The notes beneath the pieces were generated by a model, which worked only from the letters and a program-made list of their open reading frames with translations, made no database searches and was not told the DNA's origin. A program made the translations under genes and the position numbers. Positions 35,617 through 47,768 of a stretch of DNA of 64,000 bases are shown here, piece after piece. The number at the start of each line of letters is the position of its first letter. The stretch's first letter is position 1. Source of the DNA: Cyathus striatus (lineage: Eukaryota > Basidiomycota > Agaricomycetes > Agaricales > Nidulariaceae); the NCBI GenBank assembly GCA_025738555.1, contig JAOVFP010000009.1, positions 558,001-622,000 on the forward strand, read 5' to 3'.

Positions 35617-35876
35617 TTACATAGCAGAACAACAATGACAACACTGTTCCAGAAGACAATTCAGAGAAGATCAGAGCTTGAGCACACATTAACAAGCTTC
35701 TTGAAGAGATACAGCTTTGGTGAGAACAACAAATTGATATCAGTGCAGAGACAGTGCATGATCACTTCTTGTGAAAATTCAATATCAATGATCATGCATC
35801 CCTTCTCAATGCAAAGCTCAAGCTGTTATGATTTTTCATTCCTATTTACACATGTTTTCTTTTCTTTTCATTGACT

Positions 35877-36900
35877 TGTTTGGTATCACCCTTGATACCA
35901 AACACATGACTCTTTACTCACACAGTTCTGACTCCTTATGACTCACTTCAAGTCATTCTACTATACTTAGTATAATTTTCTTCTTGCTGTGCTGCAGCAA
36001 TGCACAGTTAATGCACAGTATTATGACTCATAGGTACTTATATTATTAGTACAAACTACTTGTATTTAAACAGTAGGAACTTGGGCTGTAGAGCTCAAGC
36101 TTCAGCTTAAATCAAACTAGCTTTACTTTGATTCATTCACTTTGCTTGTACTTTAGTCTAATGTCATATCCATGACAATTGTTCTGAACTATTGGAGCCA
36201 ACTCTGGGTTTACTCCACATTTTGTATGTTTTCTCCAGACTGTGTATACTTATTATATATTGAACTCTTACTAATGTTTACTTGTAACTGTTTACTTGTA
36301 TTTTCCCTTTATTATTCCTTTACCTCATTCTCTGGCCTTGGCCTTTTACCTATGACTATCATCTAGAGGTGTACTACTAGTTTACCATGGTCTACATTTC
36401 ATAGAGTTTAATTATCCCTAGGATGCCACAAATCTATAGACATTACTCCATACACATCTGGACAAAGTAGTTTACTATATAAACTACTCTTGTAATGTAG
36501 ATATAGTTCAGTTTCGAATCGACTACATTTACACCTTTCTCCCACTCAGGCTTTGAGCCAACTCTGCTACTTTGTCACTTACTCTGCTTTGTTCTAAATA
36601 TGGAACTGGAAGTCCAAGAGGCACAACACACAAGTTGAAGTCAATGTTCCACTACTCCCATACCTGTTCACTACCTCCATGCACCCTACTAACATGTACC
36701 AGTTACTCCACAACTTAGACTATCTCCTCCATAGTTCAATCCCTAGTGAAATAGAACAGGACATGACATCTAATCAACTTAAGAGCTCATGAATCAAAAC
36801 TACTTGAATTCAATACTGGTTAACTTGTTCTTCAAACTTATTAGTCATGTAACTATTGGACTTGTATAATAAATGTCTCAACCAGAACTTTATCATAACA
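35877..36900 (+). mobile_element. Putative 5' LTR of the second gypsy element
   Basis: Begins with a perfect 12-bp inverted repeat (TGTTTGGTATCA, CCCT, TGATACCAAACA; 35877-35904), a form seen at starts of many fungal gypsy LTRs. It contains TATATAAAC near 36478 and could end at TATCATAACA (36900), 66 bp before the gag-like ATG. The right boundary is a guess since no second LTR is in the window. Confidence 0.35.
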
Positions 36901-36965
36901 AAAGCTGAAGCTTGCCAACTGATTGTACTACTTAGTGCAGCACCCTGACACACTAAACCAATACA

Positions 36966-38136
36966 ATGACAACTTCTGGAAAGTTTAAAGCACTTGAGAG
37001 TTCTGATGAAGAAGACAACAGGAAACTGAAATCACCAGAATTAGGACAGACTGTGTCACAGACAGAAGGAGAAAGTTCAAACCCATTTGCATCCATCACT
37101 AGCTCAAGCAAATCCATTGGAAAACAAGTAGTTGATACCTCAACTCTGAAACCCACACTATCAAATATACCAATAGTACTGAAACCACAGATTACCACAC
37201 CCAGACACTTCTTTTCAGAAGAACTGACCCCAACACAATGGAACCCTACCCAACAGATCCCAGAAAATTTACTAGCACAAGAACTAGTTGAATATCTAAA
37301 AAGGAATCAACTAAAACCTAATACATTGGATACAGAAGAATACACAACAGCAGATGAAGGAATACTTGTTAGATATTCTGGGTTGCACAGCTTCCTTGAC
37401 AGCTGTCACTTGTCACCTGTCATACTTGACAGATCTGTGATTGACAGATACTTGATTGACAGATTTGTGATTGACAGATTGACAGCTGTCAGTTACCTTA
37501 GTTACAGGACTTTGGTTGGACTTTGGTAGACTTACTCAGTATATAAACACTCTGTAACTTGGTAGTTGTTAACAAGTTTCCTCCCCATTTTGTGTTTGTG
37601 TCTGTGTCTGTGTCTGTGTCTGTGTCTGAGTTCTTGCTCCACTATCACCCTCCTTTCCCTTCATTATCCTCTATCCTCTCTCTATCACACTCCTTATTCT
37701 TTGTTACTTCTGACAATACTCCCACCTCTCCCCAGATCAGCTACACCATCTGAAATTTCAGAACATGAATCAGATATCAGTATGTCTGACACAAATGCAC
37801 CAAAAGTAAACAACAAAGAATTAAGGCTAAATCCTCCAACTCTCTTCAAAGGAGATAAGAAATCCAAGAAATGGCTTTGAGATGTTGAATCTTATTTTCT
37901 GATAAATGACAAGATTAACAATACAGATGCAAAGAAGATAATGTATGCTATGTCATACATAGGAGGAGGAATTGCAGAAAATTGGAAGGAGAAGAAACAG
38001 AACAAGTTCTTCAAAACAAATACACCTACTTCTAGGACATGGAAGGATTTCAAAATAGACTTCAAGAAAAACTTTGATCCTATTGATGAAAAGGATGAAG
38101 CTTTTCATAAGCTCCAAAACTTGTCCCAAGGAAAAG
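36966..38136 (+). pseudogene. Gypsy-type Gag remnant (element 2), split by an LTR
   Basis: The frame starts MTTSGKFKALESSDEEDNRK and continues to DEGI, where LTR family A is inserted (37367-37715). It resumes with MSDTNAPKVNNKELRLNPPTLFKGDKKSKKWL-stop-DVESYFLINDK, AENWKEKK, TSRTWKDFKIDFKKNFDPIDEKDEAFHKLQ, which matches the retrotransposon Gag capsid pattern. The TGA at 37878-37880 replaces an expected Arg. The gene stops abruptly at 38136, where LTR family C begins, so its pol part is outside or lost. Confidence 0.65.
37367..37715 (+). mobile_element. Solo LTR, family A (copy 1)
   Basis: Starts TGTTAGATATTC, ends TACTTCTGACA, flanked by ATACT on both sides (37362-37366, 37716-37720). Inside are the TGACAGCTGTCA palindrome, repeated TTGACAG units, TATATAAAC and a (TGTGTC)n run. 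Inserted in the gag frame. Confidence 0.85.
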
Positions 38137-38603
38137 TGTTATGTCCTGTATTGCTTACCTCCAGACCTCTAGCCCATTACTCTGCATTTTCCTTTTATTA
38201 CTCTGGACTTTGATTATGCTTTTATTATTATCTATTGATTACTGTACATAGATTACTCTTGTTTCCTTTCTTCTGTTCTACTGAGCTATCCCCTCAGTAA
38301 TGTAGTATTTAAGTAGCACTCAGTTTGTACTTAGTCTTTAGTTTCATATTGAACTACATCCTCACCCTTCAGTCTGACTTGAGTTACATCTCTCATCTTC
38401 CTTGTCTCTTGTCTTCTCTGAAGGGCTTGCTCTTATTCCAAAATCCAGGACTGGGAGTCCCAGAAGTGCAGCACATAAGCTGAAGCCAAAGTCCTACCCC
38501 CTGAGTTACCTTCTCTGCTTTAGTATTATACTCACCCCTTGTTTCTCTGCAGTCACCCTCTCGTACTCCATTGCCAAGTCAGGCTAGGGGCATGGTCATG
38601 ACA
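38137..38603 (+). mobile_element. LTR family C, probable 5' LTR of the main gypsy element
   Basis: Starts TGTTATGTCC and ends GGTCATGACA. The flanks differ (AAAAG left, GTATA right), as expected if this is one end of a long element and the matching duplication lies past the other end. It has a TATTTAAG box near 38309. The gypsy gag reading begins after it. Confidence 0.65.
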
Positions 38604-39572
38604 GTATACGAAACTACCACCTTGGATTCCTCTTTCAATAACACTTTCATTTCCCTCATGGCTACCCATATGCAAACTCAGACTGCACATGCCAGGAGCC
38701 ATGAACAGCAGCAGTAAAACAATGTGTGTCATAGCAATTGTCTAGCTGCACAACAAGCTTGCAAATATGACAATACTAATACATCTCATTGTATTGACTC
38801 TGCTCTGCCTCTCTTGTGGTGAAATGCACCACCCTCAGCAAGTGCTCTAGTATCTGGAGGAATTGCCTCCACCCATTGTGCAACTCATGAACTTCAGCCA
38901 GTTCATGGTAATCAATTGTACACTCCATGCCCAATTCCATTAAGCATTCCATTCAACCCCACCCTCATCCCCACTGTGTCCATCAAACTGGTGGATACCC
39001 AGCTTTCTCCAGAAGGTGCAGCTGCATGCCAGTAGCAAGCACCCACAGTTCCTTCACCACCCATTCAACAGCCTGTAGCTTCAGGCAGTGAAGGACCTCC
39101 TCCACCTCCCTCTGGTGGTAATTCTGCCAGAGCTGGTAACAATGACCCTCCAGATGATAATGGAGATGATGGTGACCAACTCAGAGATGATGATGATGAT
39201 GGTGATAGATCTGGAGATGACAGCAATGAGCCAGGGGATGATGATGAGCAGGCAGGTATCAGTGGCAATAGTCCTGGTGGACCAAATTGCCCTGAAGGTC
39301 CTCCCTCTGACCCCTCTGAGCTTCCTTCTAGACATCCCACAAGAGATAACTATTGTGACCCTTGTTGCCCAAGATACCACTACAATTTCACCAGGGACAA
39401 GATTCTGGAGATGGTGGCCTCTGTGGCAGGTTACTTTGTCCTGCCACCACCACCTCCACCACCACCACCTCCTGCTTGGGAGAAGAAGGTTAACCAGCCA
39501 GACAATTTTGATGGCTCCAACACCTTGAAGTTGGAACCTTTCATCATGCAAGTCCACTTTGTGTTCTAGAAC

Positions 39573-41498
39573 TGGGGGTCACCAATCACACATGTCACAT
39601 TAGCATGACAGCTGTCACACACCTTTTTCCATTGACCCAGTCGAATATCTCAAGCTACAACTTAGTACAAACCTCTGATTACCTTAAAATAACTTGTATT
39701 ATATACAGTTGAATAGTATCCTTAATACTGCTGAACAGATATATGTGTATTTGGTTATATCATCATAAAATCGTGAGTTAATGCAATCTTCTGCCAAAAA
39801 TAGGCATCAAATCAGTATTTCCATCCCCAGCTCTCAGAATTGCAATATTCCAACTTTCTTCAATAACAAATATTATACAGTGAAGGTAATAGAATAATGT
39901 TGTTGAGCCAGAATTTTGAAAAATAATCTCTGACCATAATATCTGATATATCATATGTCATTATTTTGGAGTAACAATCATGAATTAAAAATTCGGGCTC
40001 AACAGTTTTATTCTCTTAATAGAACTGATCATATTTTGTCACTAACACAAGTTGTAAAATTGAGTTCCTGTTGCACGGCCATAGTTTCAAGTGGGGGTCA
40101 CTAATTTGACATGTCACACCAGTGTGACAGTGATGCATGCAGACTCAGTGAAATATCTTCTCCTACAGATACTCAATTGCTTTAAAATAACTTGCATGAT
40201 ATGTAATTGAGTGGTATATTTAATCTGATATAATTATATTTTTAGTAGTCTAATACATAAATTTAAATTTGCATAATAGTCCAACCTCTGCCAAAATATG
40301 CATCAAATCAGTAATATTGTGCCCAGTCTTCAGATTTTCACTTTATCCACTAATCTTAATGACAAAAGTTATATAATTTAACATAAGGAACAAAACTGTT
40401 GAGCCAGAATTTTAAGAAACCTCCTTTAACCAGACAATCATGCAAGGTAACACACAAGATCTCCAGGTAAAAGTCAAAAAATAAAAATTCGGGCTCAACA
40501 GTTCTGTTTTAATACTAAATCTAAGTACTTTTTGTCATTAAAGCTAGCTGTGAAAGTGAAATTCTGATGAGTGGCCATAGATACAAGTTTTGCCCTCCTA
40601 AATAGCGTGAGAAACTAGTATAACATACACTTAAATTGCACTATGGACCATTATTAAACAGCCATTCTCTTCATAATAATTATTCTGGCTCAATATTGTT
40701 GTTAATATGTTGTAGCTGAGCACTTTATATCACTATCACTAATCAAAATAATAAGTTTCCATAAAACAATTGAAGTTGCAATTTTGCTGTATCAAAGAGC
40801 ATGGGAAATTAGCTCAGTACACTTGGAAATACTGCACATACACTACTTAAACACTACCTCCAAGTGATAACTTTGCAGAAATTCATAAAATAAGCTTTAT
40901 TATACTACTGTACTGGAGTGTATGGAGGCAACTGTCATGCATAACGCTGACCCGGTTGCGTTGCTAAAATCACCCATCGTCACGCATAACGGAGGCCTGG
41001 TTGCTAATGTTGATAGTGTGACAAGCTAGTTTTGGACGTAATATCTGAAAAAAAATCACTAAAAATTGAATTTTGGTTGCCAATTCAGACATTTGTCATG
41101 CAAAGTTAAGTCTGGTTGCCAGTGTCATGCCTGCAAAATCATGTCACGCTCGAAGGTCCATTGCCTCCATACACTCCAGTACAGTACACTTGAACTACTG
41201 TTTATGATTATAAAAATAATTTAACCAGATATAGTAAAATATCTCTTTAATTCTTCAATTCAGCAACTGTGGCAAGAAAGGAAGATGTATTTAAGCATTT
41301 ATGTTTATAATTTCGATATGGCACATATATTTAAACACTTAGAATAGATGAAATAGTATTATTATGCAGAAAGAATGAAGAGAAACACTCAGAATTTCAC
41401 TTCCCTGCATCAGTTTTATTCTGGGTCAAGCTTTTCGTCACTTTTGGTCACACTGTGTGACATCACACTAAACACCATATAGGGATTGGTGACCCCCA
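39573..41498. mobile_element. Non-autonomous DNA transposon with 15-bp inverted ends and 7-bp duplication
   Basis: The ends are TGGGGGTCACCAATC (39573-39587) and its exact complement (41484-41498). Both flanks are CTAGAAC (39566-39572, 41499-41505), so this insertion splits the gypsy gag. A subterminal relative of the end (GGGGGTCACTAATTTGACATGTCACA) recurs near 40093, and ATTCGGGCTCAACAGTT occurs twice. No transposase. Superfamily unclear: the 7-bp duplication does not fit the common classes well. Confidence 0.75.
40913..41179. mobile_element. Mariner-like MITE, CpG-retaining
   Basis: Inverted ends CTGGAGTGTATGGAGGCAA and complement, flanked by TA on both sides, 267 bp, nested in the 39573-41498 element. 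It has about ten CpG sites while its surroundings have nearly none. Confidence 0.8.
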
Positions 41499-42379
41499 CT
41501 AGAACAACCCTCAGTTGTACCCAGATAACTCCTCTAAAGTCAACTATGCATTGACTTTCCTCTGTGGCTCAGCAAGCAACTTGTTTGCCACTCACCTAGA
41601 TGACAACATCTGTAAGCCATGGATGGATTTATGGGGCTACCTCGTTCAGCTCCCCCATACCCATTTTGGCCATACCAACCCTGTTGATAAAGCTGAAATC
41701 TGCATTTTCTCCCTCCATATGGAGGATAATCAGTGGCTCATGACATATAAAATTAAGTTCAACAAATATGCTGCACTCTTGCCTTGGGACAATGCCACCC
41801 TCAATTCAGCATACTACTGTGGTCTTTGTCCTCATTTGAAGGATGCTCTCTCCCATCAAAAGCAAGGCCAGCCAAAGTTTCTTTCAGAAACTAAGAGAAT
41901 AGCCTAGGGCTATAATTAGAGGCATTGAGAGCATAATACTGAGTGCAACATAGAGGAGAAGTGCAGCAAGTCTGCTGCTAAGTCTTTGGAGAAGCTCAAG
42001 GGCAATCAGAATTCAAAGTCAACTTTGAATTCTTCCTCCTCCTCTAAGACTCAGTCCTCCTCATCCTCCACCTCTGCCTCTTCCACCTCCACTTCATCCT
42101 CAGGGAAACTCAAACACAAGCAAAAGCAGAACCAGTCCAAGGTGCCAGACTTGACTGGGAAGCTTGGTTCTGATGTGAAACTCACCCCAGAGGAACATAA
42201 ATGTTGCCTGGACCAGAAGCTTTGCCTATTCTGTGGCAACACTGGTCATCAGACCAAGGACTGTCACAAGGCAGCCTCTGCCACCAAAGCCTGTGTGGCT
42301 ACTGCCCCCTCTACTGAGGTAACTCCCTTGGCGAACTCAGCTGAGAGTTTGAAAAAATAGAGAGTGGCTTCAGTGACTC

Positions 42380-42629
42380 TGTGAGATGTACGACCAGGGC
42401 AGTAACCTGCAGGACTGAGAGAGACACAATAGGGTCTGAAGTCCAATGTACAGTGAGCAAGTGGGGATTGCCACTATAGGACCTCAGGATTATATACTAC
42501 TGGCTTATCTACTAAAGTCCAAGGGTTCAAGGGTCCAACCAAGGTCCCAACCCAGGTCCAGTACCTATGTTTACCTAGGTCTACCTAAGGTTCATTAGTC
42601 AGCAGAGAAGTGTCAGATCACTTCTAACA
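42380..42629 (-). mobile_element. Solo LTR, family B (copia type, copy 1)
   Basis: TGTGAGATGTAC...CACTTCTAACA in plus orientation, flanked by GACTC on both sides (42375-42379, 42630-42634). Same family as the LTRs of the copia element at 50579-56078. Inserted between zinc knuckle and protease of the gypsy gene. Confidence 0.85.
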
Positions 42630-42807
42630 GACTCAGCACAGGCTGAGGGCTGCATTAACCTCTCCTGTGCAACTATGGAGATAAGACTAAATACATCTGC
42701 TCTTTATGATCCCCAAGCTGTAAATATTCCTTTGACTTCATTTTCTCCAGCTGCACTAGATATGCCTCTTTCTTTCCTCTCACTCATTAATTCTGGTTCA
42801 ACCCACT

Positions 42808-43131
42808 TGTTAGATATTCAGAGTTGCACAGCTTCTTTGACAGCTGTCACTTGTCACCTGTCATACTTGACAGTTCTGTGATTGACAGATATGTGATTGA
42901 CAGATTGACAGCTGTCAGTTACCTTAGTTACATGGACCTTGGTTGGGACTTTGGTAGACACTCTCAGTATATAAACACTCTGTATCTTGGTAGTAGTTAA
43001 CAAGTTTCCTCCCCATCTTGTGTCTGTATTAGTGTTTGTGTCTGAGTTATTTGCTCTCTTATCACCTTCCTTGCTCTTATTATCCTCTATTCTCTCTCCA
43101 TCCACCCCCTCTATTCTTGTTACTTCTGACA
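42808..43131 (+). mobile_element. Solo LTR, family A (copy 2)
   Basis: TGTTAGATATTC...TACTTCTGACA, flanked by CCACT on both sides. Inserted right after the protease motif of the gypsy gene. Confidence 0.85.
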
Positions 43132-43387
43132 CCACTATTTTGCTAACTTGTTGTTTGTGAGGGAGCACAACCTCCCCACAACTCTGGTTCCTCCCATTGC
43201 ACTGAAACTATTTGATGGTACCTCTAACTCTATACTTACAGAGAGTACTTTATTATCTGTAATGTTTCCTACTGGTGAATGCATGGATATTTCATTCTAT
43301 GTAACTCTGCTCAATTCTTCCTGCTCCATGATATTAGAATTTAACTGGCTCTCCCAAAACAACCCATTGATTGACTGGACTGAGAGA

Positions 43388-44701
43388 TGTTGTCAGGCTT
43401 GATTATTGATTATATATAATGCATGCAAATGCACTGTATACCACAATAAAAGGAATTACACAGTCATGTCACATGACTGAATAGCTCACACAATCACATG
43501 ATACAACACACTAATAATCAAATATACCCAATACTATACATGAACAAATCAATACCTTACATGAACAAACAACTCTAAATCACCATTAAACATAATACAC
43601 ATATCAATAAATAATCGCTTGCACAAACAATGCACAAACAAAGGATAACACATTGCTTGAAGACAATGAGAAAACTATTTATATACAATTCCATTGTTTT
43701 CACTCCTATTGTTCATCACAAATGAACTACATTTTACCATTCACCCATTGCTTGAAGACAATGAGAAAACTATTTATATTCAATTCCATTGTTTTCACTC
43801 CTATTGTTCATCACAAATGAACTACATTGTACTATTCATCCATTATCTGAAGACAATGTGAAACTATTTATATATGACTCCATTGTTTTCACCACCATTG
43901 TTCACACAATGGTGGAAAGGTATCTATTGTTCTCTACTTCATTGTTATAAAAATGGATTCCTATTGTTCTTGCCCAGAACAATGTAGCTCTTTATTTAGA
44001 ACAATGTAATTCATTACACATTGTTCTGATATATGCTATTGTTCTCTGCTGACTAACCCTCAAATACCATTGTCCTGTACAGCCTCAGATCTAAAATCTA
44101 CACTTGCACATTACTTGTTTTGGAGAACAATGTAGATTGGTAGAGTGGGAATTGGGTTACTAAGCAGGTTGGGAAAAGGTATATAAGGAGGGCAGTTTGG
44201 CAGTAGATAGATAGCTACCCACCCCCAGTAGTCTCACCCATTTGTCATTAGTCATCAGTTATTAGTACAGTTTTATCAGCACAGCCAGTCCAGTCAGAAA
44301 TAGTATCAGTATCAGCAACAGTAAACAGATTAGTAACAGTCACAGTATTAGTCAGAAGTCACAGTCACAGTCAGAGTAACAGTAACAGAAGCAGAATCAG
44401 TCATAGGTCAAGTCTTAAGCAAGTTAAGCATTGATCTATACAATATACACATCAGATATAGCACCAAGTCTATAGTGTGTATTATACCCCTCTCATTATA
44501 TTTGTCATTACATACAGCCTTTGCTGTACATTACCCTTCATACCCAGTTTCATACAATTCATACAGCTTTTGCTGTACAAGATCACCCATTAAATTTCCA
44601 AGAATATCCTCGCTAAATATTTCCTGACACTCAGGTGTTGTAACACAAACAAAGTCGATTCCTGTTAGCACCTTAGATTAACTTAATCTTAAACGACAAC
44701 A
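43388..44701 (+). mobile_element. LTR-like insertion, family D (1.3 kb)
   Basis: Starts TGTTGTCAGG and ends CGACAACA, so it has TG...CA ends with a short TGTTGT/ACAACA inverted repeat. It interrupts the gypsy frame between NPLIDW and the spacer before reverse transcriptase. Flanks AGAGA and TATAC do not match. Contains a direct repeat of about 73 bp (43665-43737 and 43745-43817), many ATTGTTCT-type words, and a TATA box (GTATATAAGGAG) near 44180, as in an LTR promoter. Confidence 0.55.
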
Positions 44702-46236
44702 TATACTTGGCTTCCAAACCCCAGTTCTAGGAGAATCTTCTCTTTCTTTGTCAACACCTGCACTGAAGGCATCTGCCTATTTGCAAACTCCTCCATCACC
44801 AGCTTCATCTTCTGTTCCTCTATCAGACAATAGTCCACCTCTTAGTATCTTGCTCATTAATGCTGCAGCTTTTCTCTGGACTAGTAAGCTCGCTGGCTTA
44901 CAGATGTTTAGAATACAAGTCAGTGCTGTAGTTTCAGCTTCTGCCACTGCCATAGCTGCAGAAGCTGTGGATCTTTCCAATATTCCTTTGGAATATCATG
45001 AGTTTGCTGACATCTTCAGCAAAACATGAGCAGACACTCTTGCTCTGCATCACCCTTATGATCTCTGGATCAACTTGGAGGAAGGTATGTCTCCTCCAGT
45101 CAGTACTGTATATTCACTCTTGCAGTCTGAATTGGCCTCTCTATGAAAGTTCATTGACAAACATCTCTGGATTGGCTTCATCTGTCCTTCTCGTTCTCCA
45201 CACAGAGCACCAGTGCTCTTTGTCCAGAAGAAAGATGGATCCTTTTGGCTCTGTGTTGATTTCAATGGGCTCAATGCAATCTCCAAAAAGGATTGATATC
45301 CCCTTCCCCTTATTTCCAACCTTCTTGACTCTCCTCGCAAGGCTAGAATCTACACCAAGATTGATCTCTGCCATGCTTACCACTTAGTTCACATCACTGA
45401 TGGAGATGAGTGGAAGACCACTTTTCACACTTGCTATGGCTCATTTGAATGGCTAGTTATGCCATTTGGACTCACCAATGCACCTGCAGCTTTTCAATGT
45501 TTCATGAATGACATCTTCAAGGACATGCTTGATGTGTGCATTACAGTCTACCTTGATGATATTATATACTAATCTACTCCAATAGTCTCAAGGAACACAA
45601 ACAGCATGTTAAAGAAGTTATCAAGTATTTATGCCAACATGGGCTCTATGCCTGGGTGGACAAGTGTGAATTCCACACTGAATCTGTTGAGTACTTAGGT
45701 TATGTCCTTTCTCTGGGTGGCCTCACTATGTCCCAGGATAAAGTCCAAACCTTAAGAAGGTTAAAGATGTTCAGTCTTTTCTTGGGTTTGCCAATTTCTA
45801 TAAATGCTTTATCCAGCACTACTCTGGTATAGTAGTGCCACTTACTTGTCTTACCCACAAAGATTTGAAGTGGGACTTTTCTCTGGCTTGCCATTTGGCA
45901 TTCGAGAAACTTAAGGACACCTTCACTACAGCCCCTGTACTTACTCATTGGGTCCCTGATACCCAGATCATTGTAGAAACTGATACCTCCAACTACACTC
46001 TTGGAGCAATCCTTTCTATTGTTGCTGACGGTGGCGATATTCACCCCATTGCATTCCATTCCTGTACCTTCACCACTCCTGAACTGAATTACGACACCCA
46101 CAACAAGGAACTCCTGGCTATTTTTGAAGCTTTTCATGTCTAGCGACACTACTTGGAAGGTTCTAGTACTCTGGTTGATGTGGTTACTGACCATAAAAAC
46201 TTAGAGTATTTCTCCACTACCAAGATCCTCACTTGC

Positions 46237-46454
46237 TGTTAAAACTATTGGACTGGACAGGGATTGAACCTGTGACCACCCGTACTCATGACTAGGCGCT
46301 CTTCCAACTGAGCTACCAGCCCTTGCCTATACACAAGCAAGAACAGGTACTTAACCAGTTGAGTGGGCTACCAGGCTCGTCACCATGGCAGGGGTGCTCC
46401 AATATAATACACCCCCATAACCCAGCCAAGGCTGTCAACCTTGCCAATCCAACA
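46237..46454 (-). mobile_element. Solo LTR of the tRNA-bearing TRIM
   Basis: 218 bp with TG...CA ends (TGTTAAAACTATTGG...CCAATCCAACA on the plus strand), flanked by CTTGC on both sides (46232-46236, 46455-46459). Nearly identical to the three LTRs at 53314-54140. It carries the tRNA-like sequence and lies in the RNase H/integrase part of the gypsy gene. Confidence 0.9.
46249..46322 (-). ncRNA. tRNA-like sequence in the TRIM solo LTR
   Basis: Read on the minus strand: acceptor arm GGGCTGG paired with CCAGTCC (one G-U), D arm GCTC/GAGC, A box TAGCTCAGTTGG, T arm ACAGG-TTCAATC-CCTGT with B box GTTCAATCC, discriminator A. The anticodon arm (CCTAG TCATGAG TACGG) does not pair beyond two base pairs and lacks U33, so it is unlikely to decode. 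A TTTT terminator follows within 10 nt. Confidence 0.65.
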
Positions 46455-46609
46455 CTTGCCACCAGGCTTGTTGGTCAGAGTATATTTCTCAGTTCAATCT
46501 GGTTATTTGTTTTTGCCTGGAGAAACTTGGTGCAACACCTGATGCTTTAACTAGACGATGGGAAGTCTACTCTAAAGGGGGGAATAACAACTATACCAAA
46601 GTCAATTTG

Positions 46610-46892
46610 TGTCAGAAGTAACAAAGAATAGAGGGGGTGGTTGAGAGATAAGAGGATGATCAGAGAGTAAAAGCTCAAATACAAACACAGACACAGACAC
46701 AAATGGGGAGGAAACTTGTTGACAACTACCAAGTTACAGAGTGTATATATACTGAGGCTATCTACCAAAGTCCAACCAAGGTCCATGTAACTAAGGTAAC
46801 AGACAGCTGTCAATCTGTCAATCACATATTTGTCAAGTATGACAGATGACAAGTGACAGCTGTCAAAGCTGTGCAACCCAGAATATCTAACA
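46610..46892 (-). mobile_element. Solo LTR, family A (copy 3)
   Basis: TGTCAGAAGTAAC...AATATCTAACA on the plus strand, hence reverse orientation. Flanks ATTTG and ATCCG differ at two positions, both of the C-to-T kind, so the duplication has decayed. Inserted before the integrase zinc finger. Confidence 0.75.
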
Positions 46893-47427
46893 ATCCGCAC
46901 AATTTTCATCCTGTTTTCACTCAAGAACAGCTCATTGCCTTTATCCATACCACCACACTCCTTCATCCTGTTCTGCATGCCAGCATCATCATAGATATTG
47001 AGCAACTCCATTGCAACATTCTCACTGCCCAACCCCTAGACACTGTTGCTTCTATTCATCTTTGCAATTCTACTAATCATTGGTCTGTTGGTTCAGATGG
47101 CTTACTCCACCTCAACAACTGGATTTACATCCCAGGTGGTGATTCTCTCTGCCTTCGCATTGTCCAATACAAACATGACCATCTACTCACCAGACACCCT
47201 GGTCAGAACAAGACCTTGGATAATATTCAATGAGAATATACTTGGCCTGGACTCCATACTTATGTCAAGGATTATTGTAAGTCTTGCACCACCTGCTTAC
47301 AGTCTAAACCACAGTGTCACCATCCCTATAGTATCTTGAAGCAATTCCCTATCCCAGAGTGCCCATGGCACTCTATCTCTATGGACTTCATTGAAATGCT
47401 TCCAATTTCTAGGTTTGATAAGTACAA

Positions 47428-47768
47428 TGTGAGATGTGCAACCAGGACAGTGACCTGCAGGACTGAGAGAGACAATAGAGTCTGAAGTTCAATGTACAGT
47501 GAGCAAGTGTTAGATTGAAGTAGTATGTGTACAGCTTACCTGAAGTCCAATGTACAGTGAGCAAGTGGGGATTGCCACTGTAGGACCTCAGGATTATATA
47601 CTACTAGCTTATCTACCAAAGTCCGAGGGTCTAAGGGTCCAAGGGTCCAAGGGTCCAACCAAGGTCTAAGGGTCCAACCAAGGTCCCAACCCAGGTCCAG
47701 TACCTAAGTTTACCTAAGTCTACCTAAGGTTCATTAGTCAGCAGAGAAGTGTCAGATCACTTCTAACA
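47428..47768 (-). mobile_element. Solo LTR, family B (copy 2)
   Basis: TGTGAGATGTGC...TTCTAACA, flanked by TACAA on both sides. Inserted in the integrase core between the first catalytic Asp region and VVVDHLIKQAIF. Confidence 0.85.

Noticed and set aside
39081..39557. Long open frames on both strands in the gypsy gag spacer
   Set aside because: Low-complexity GAT/CCT-rich DNA leaves all frames open. The plus-strand reading that continues into the Gag capsid is the real one.
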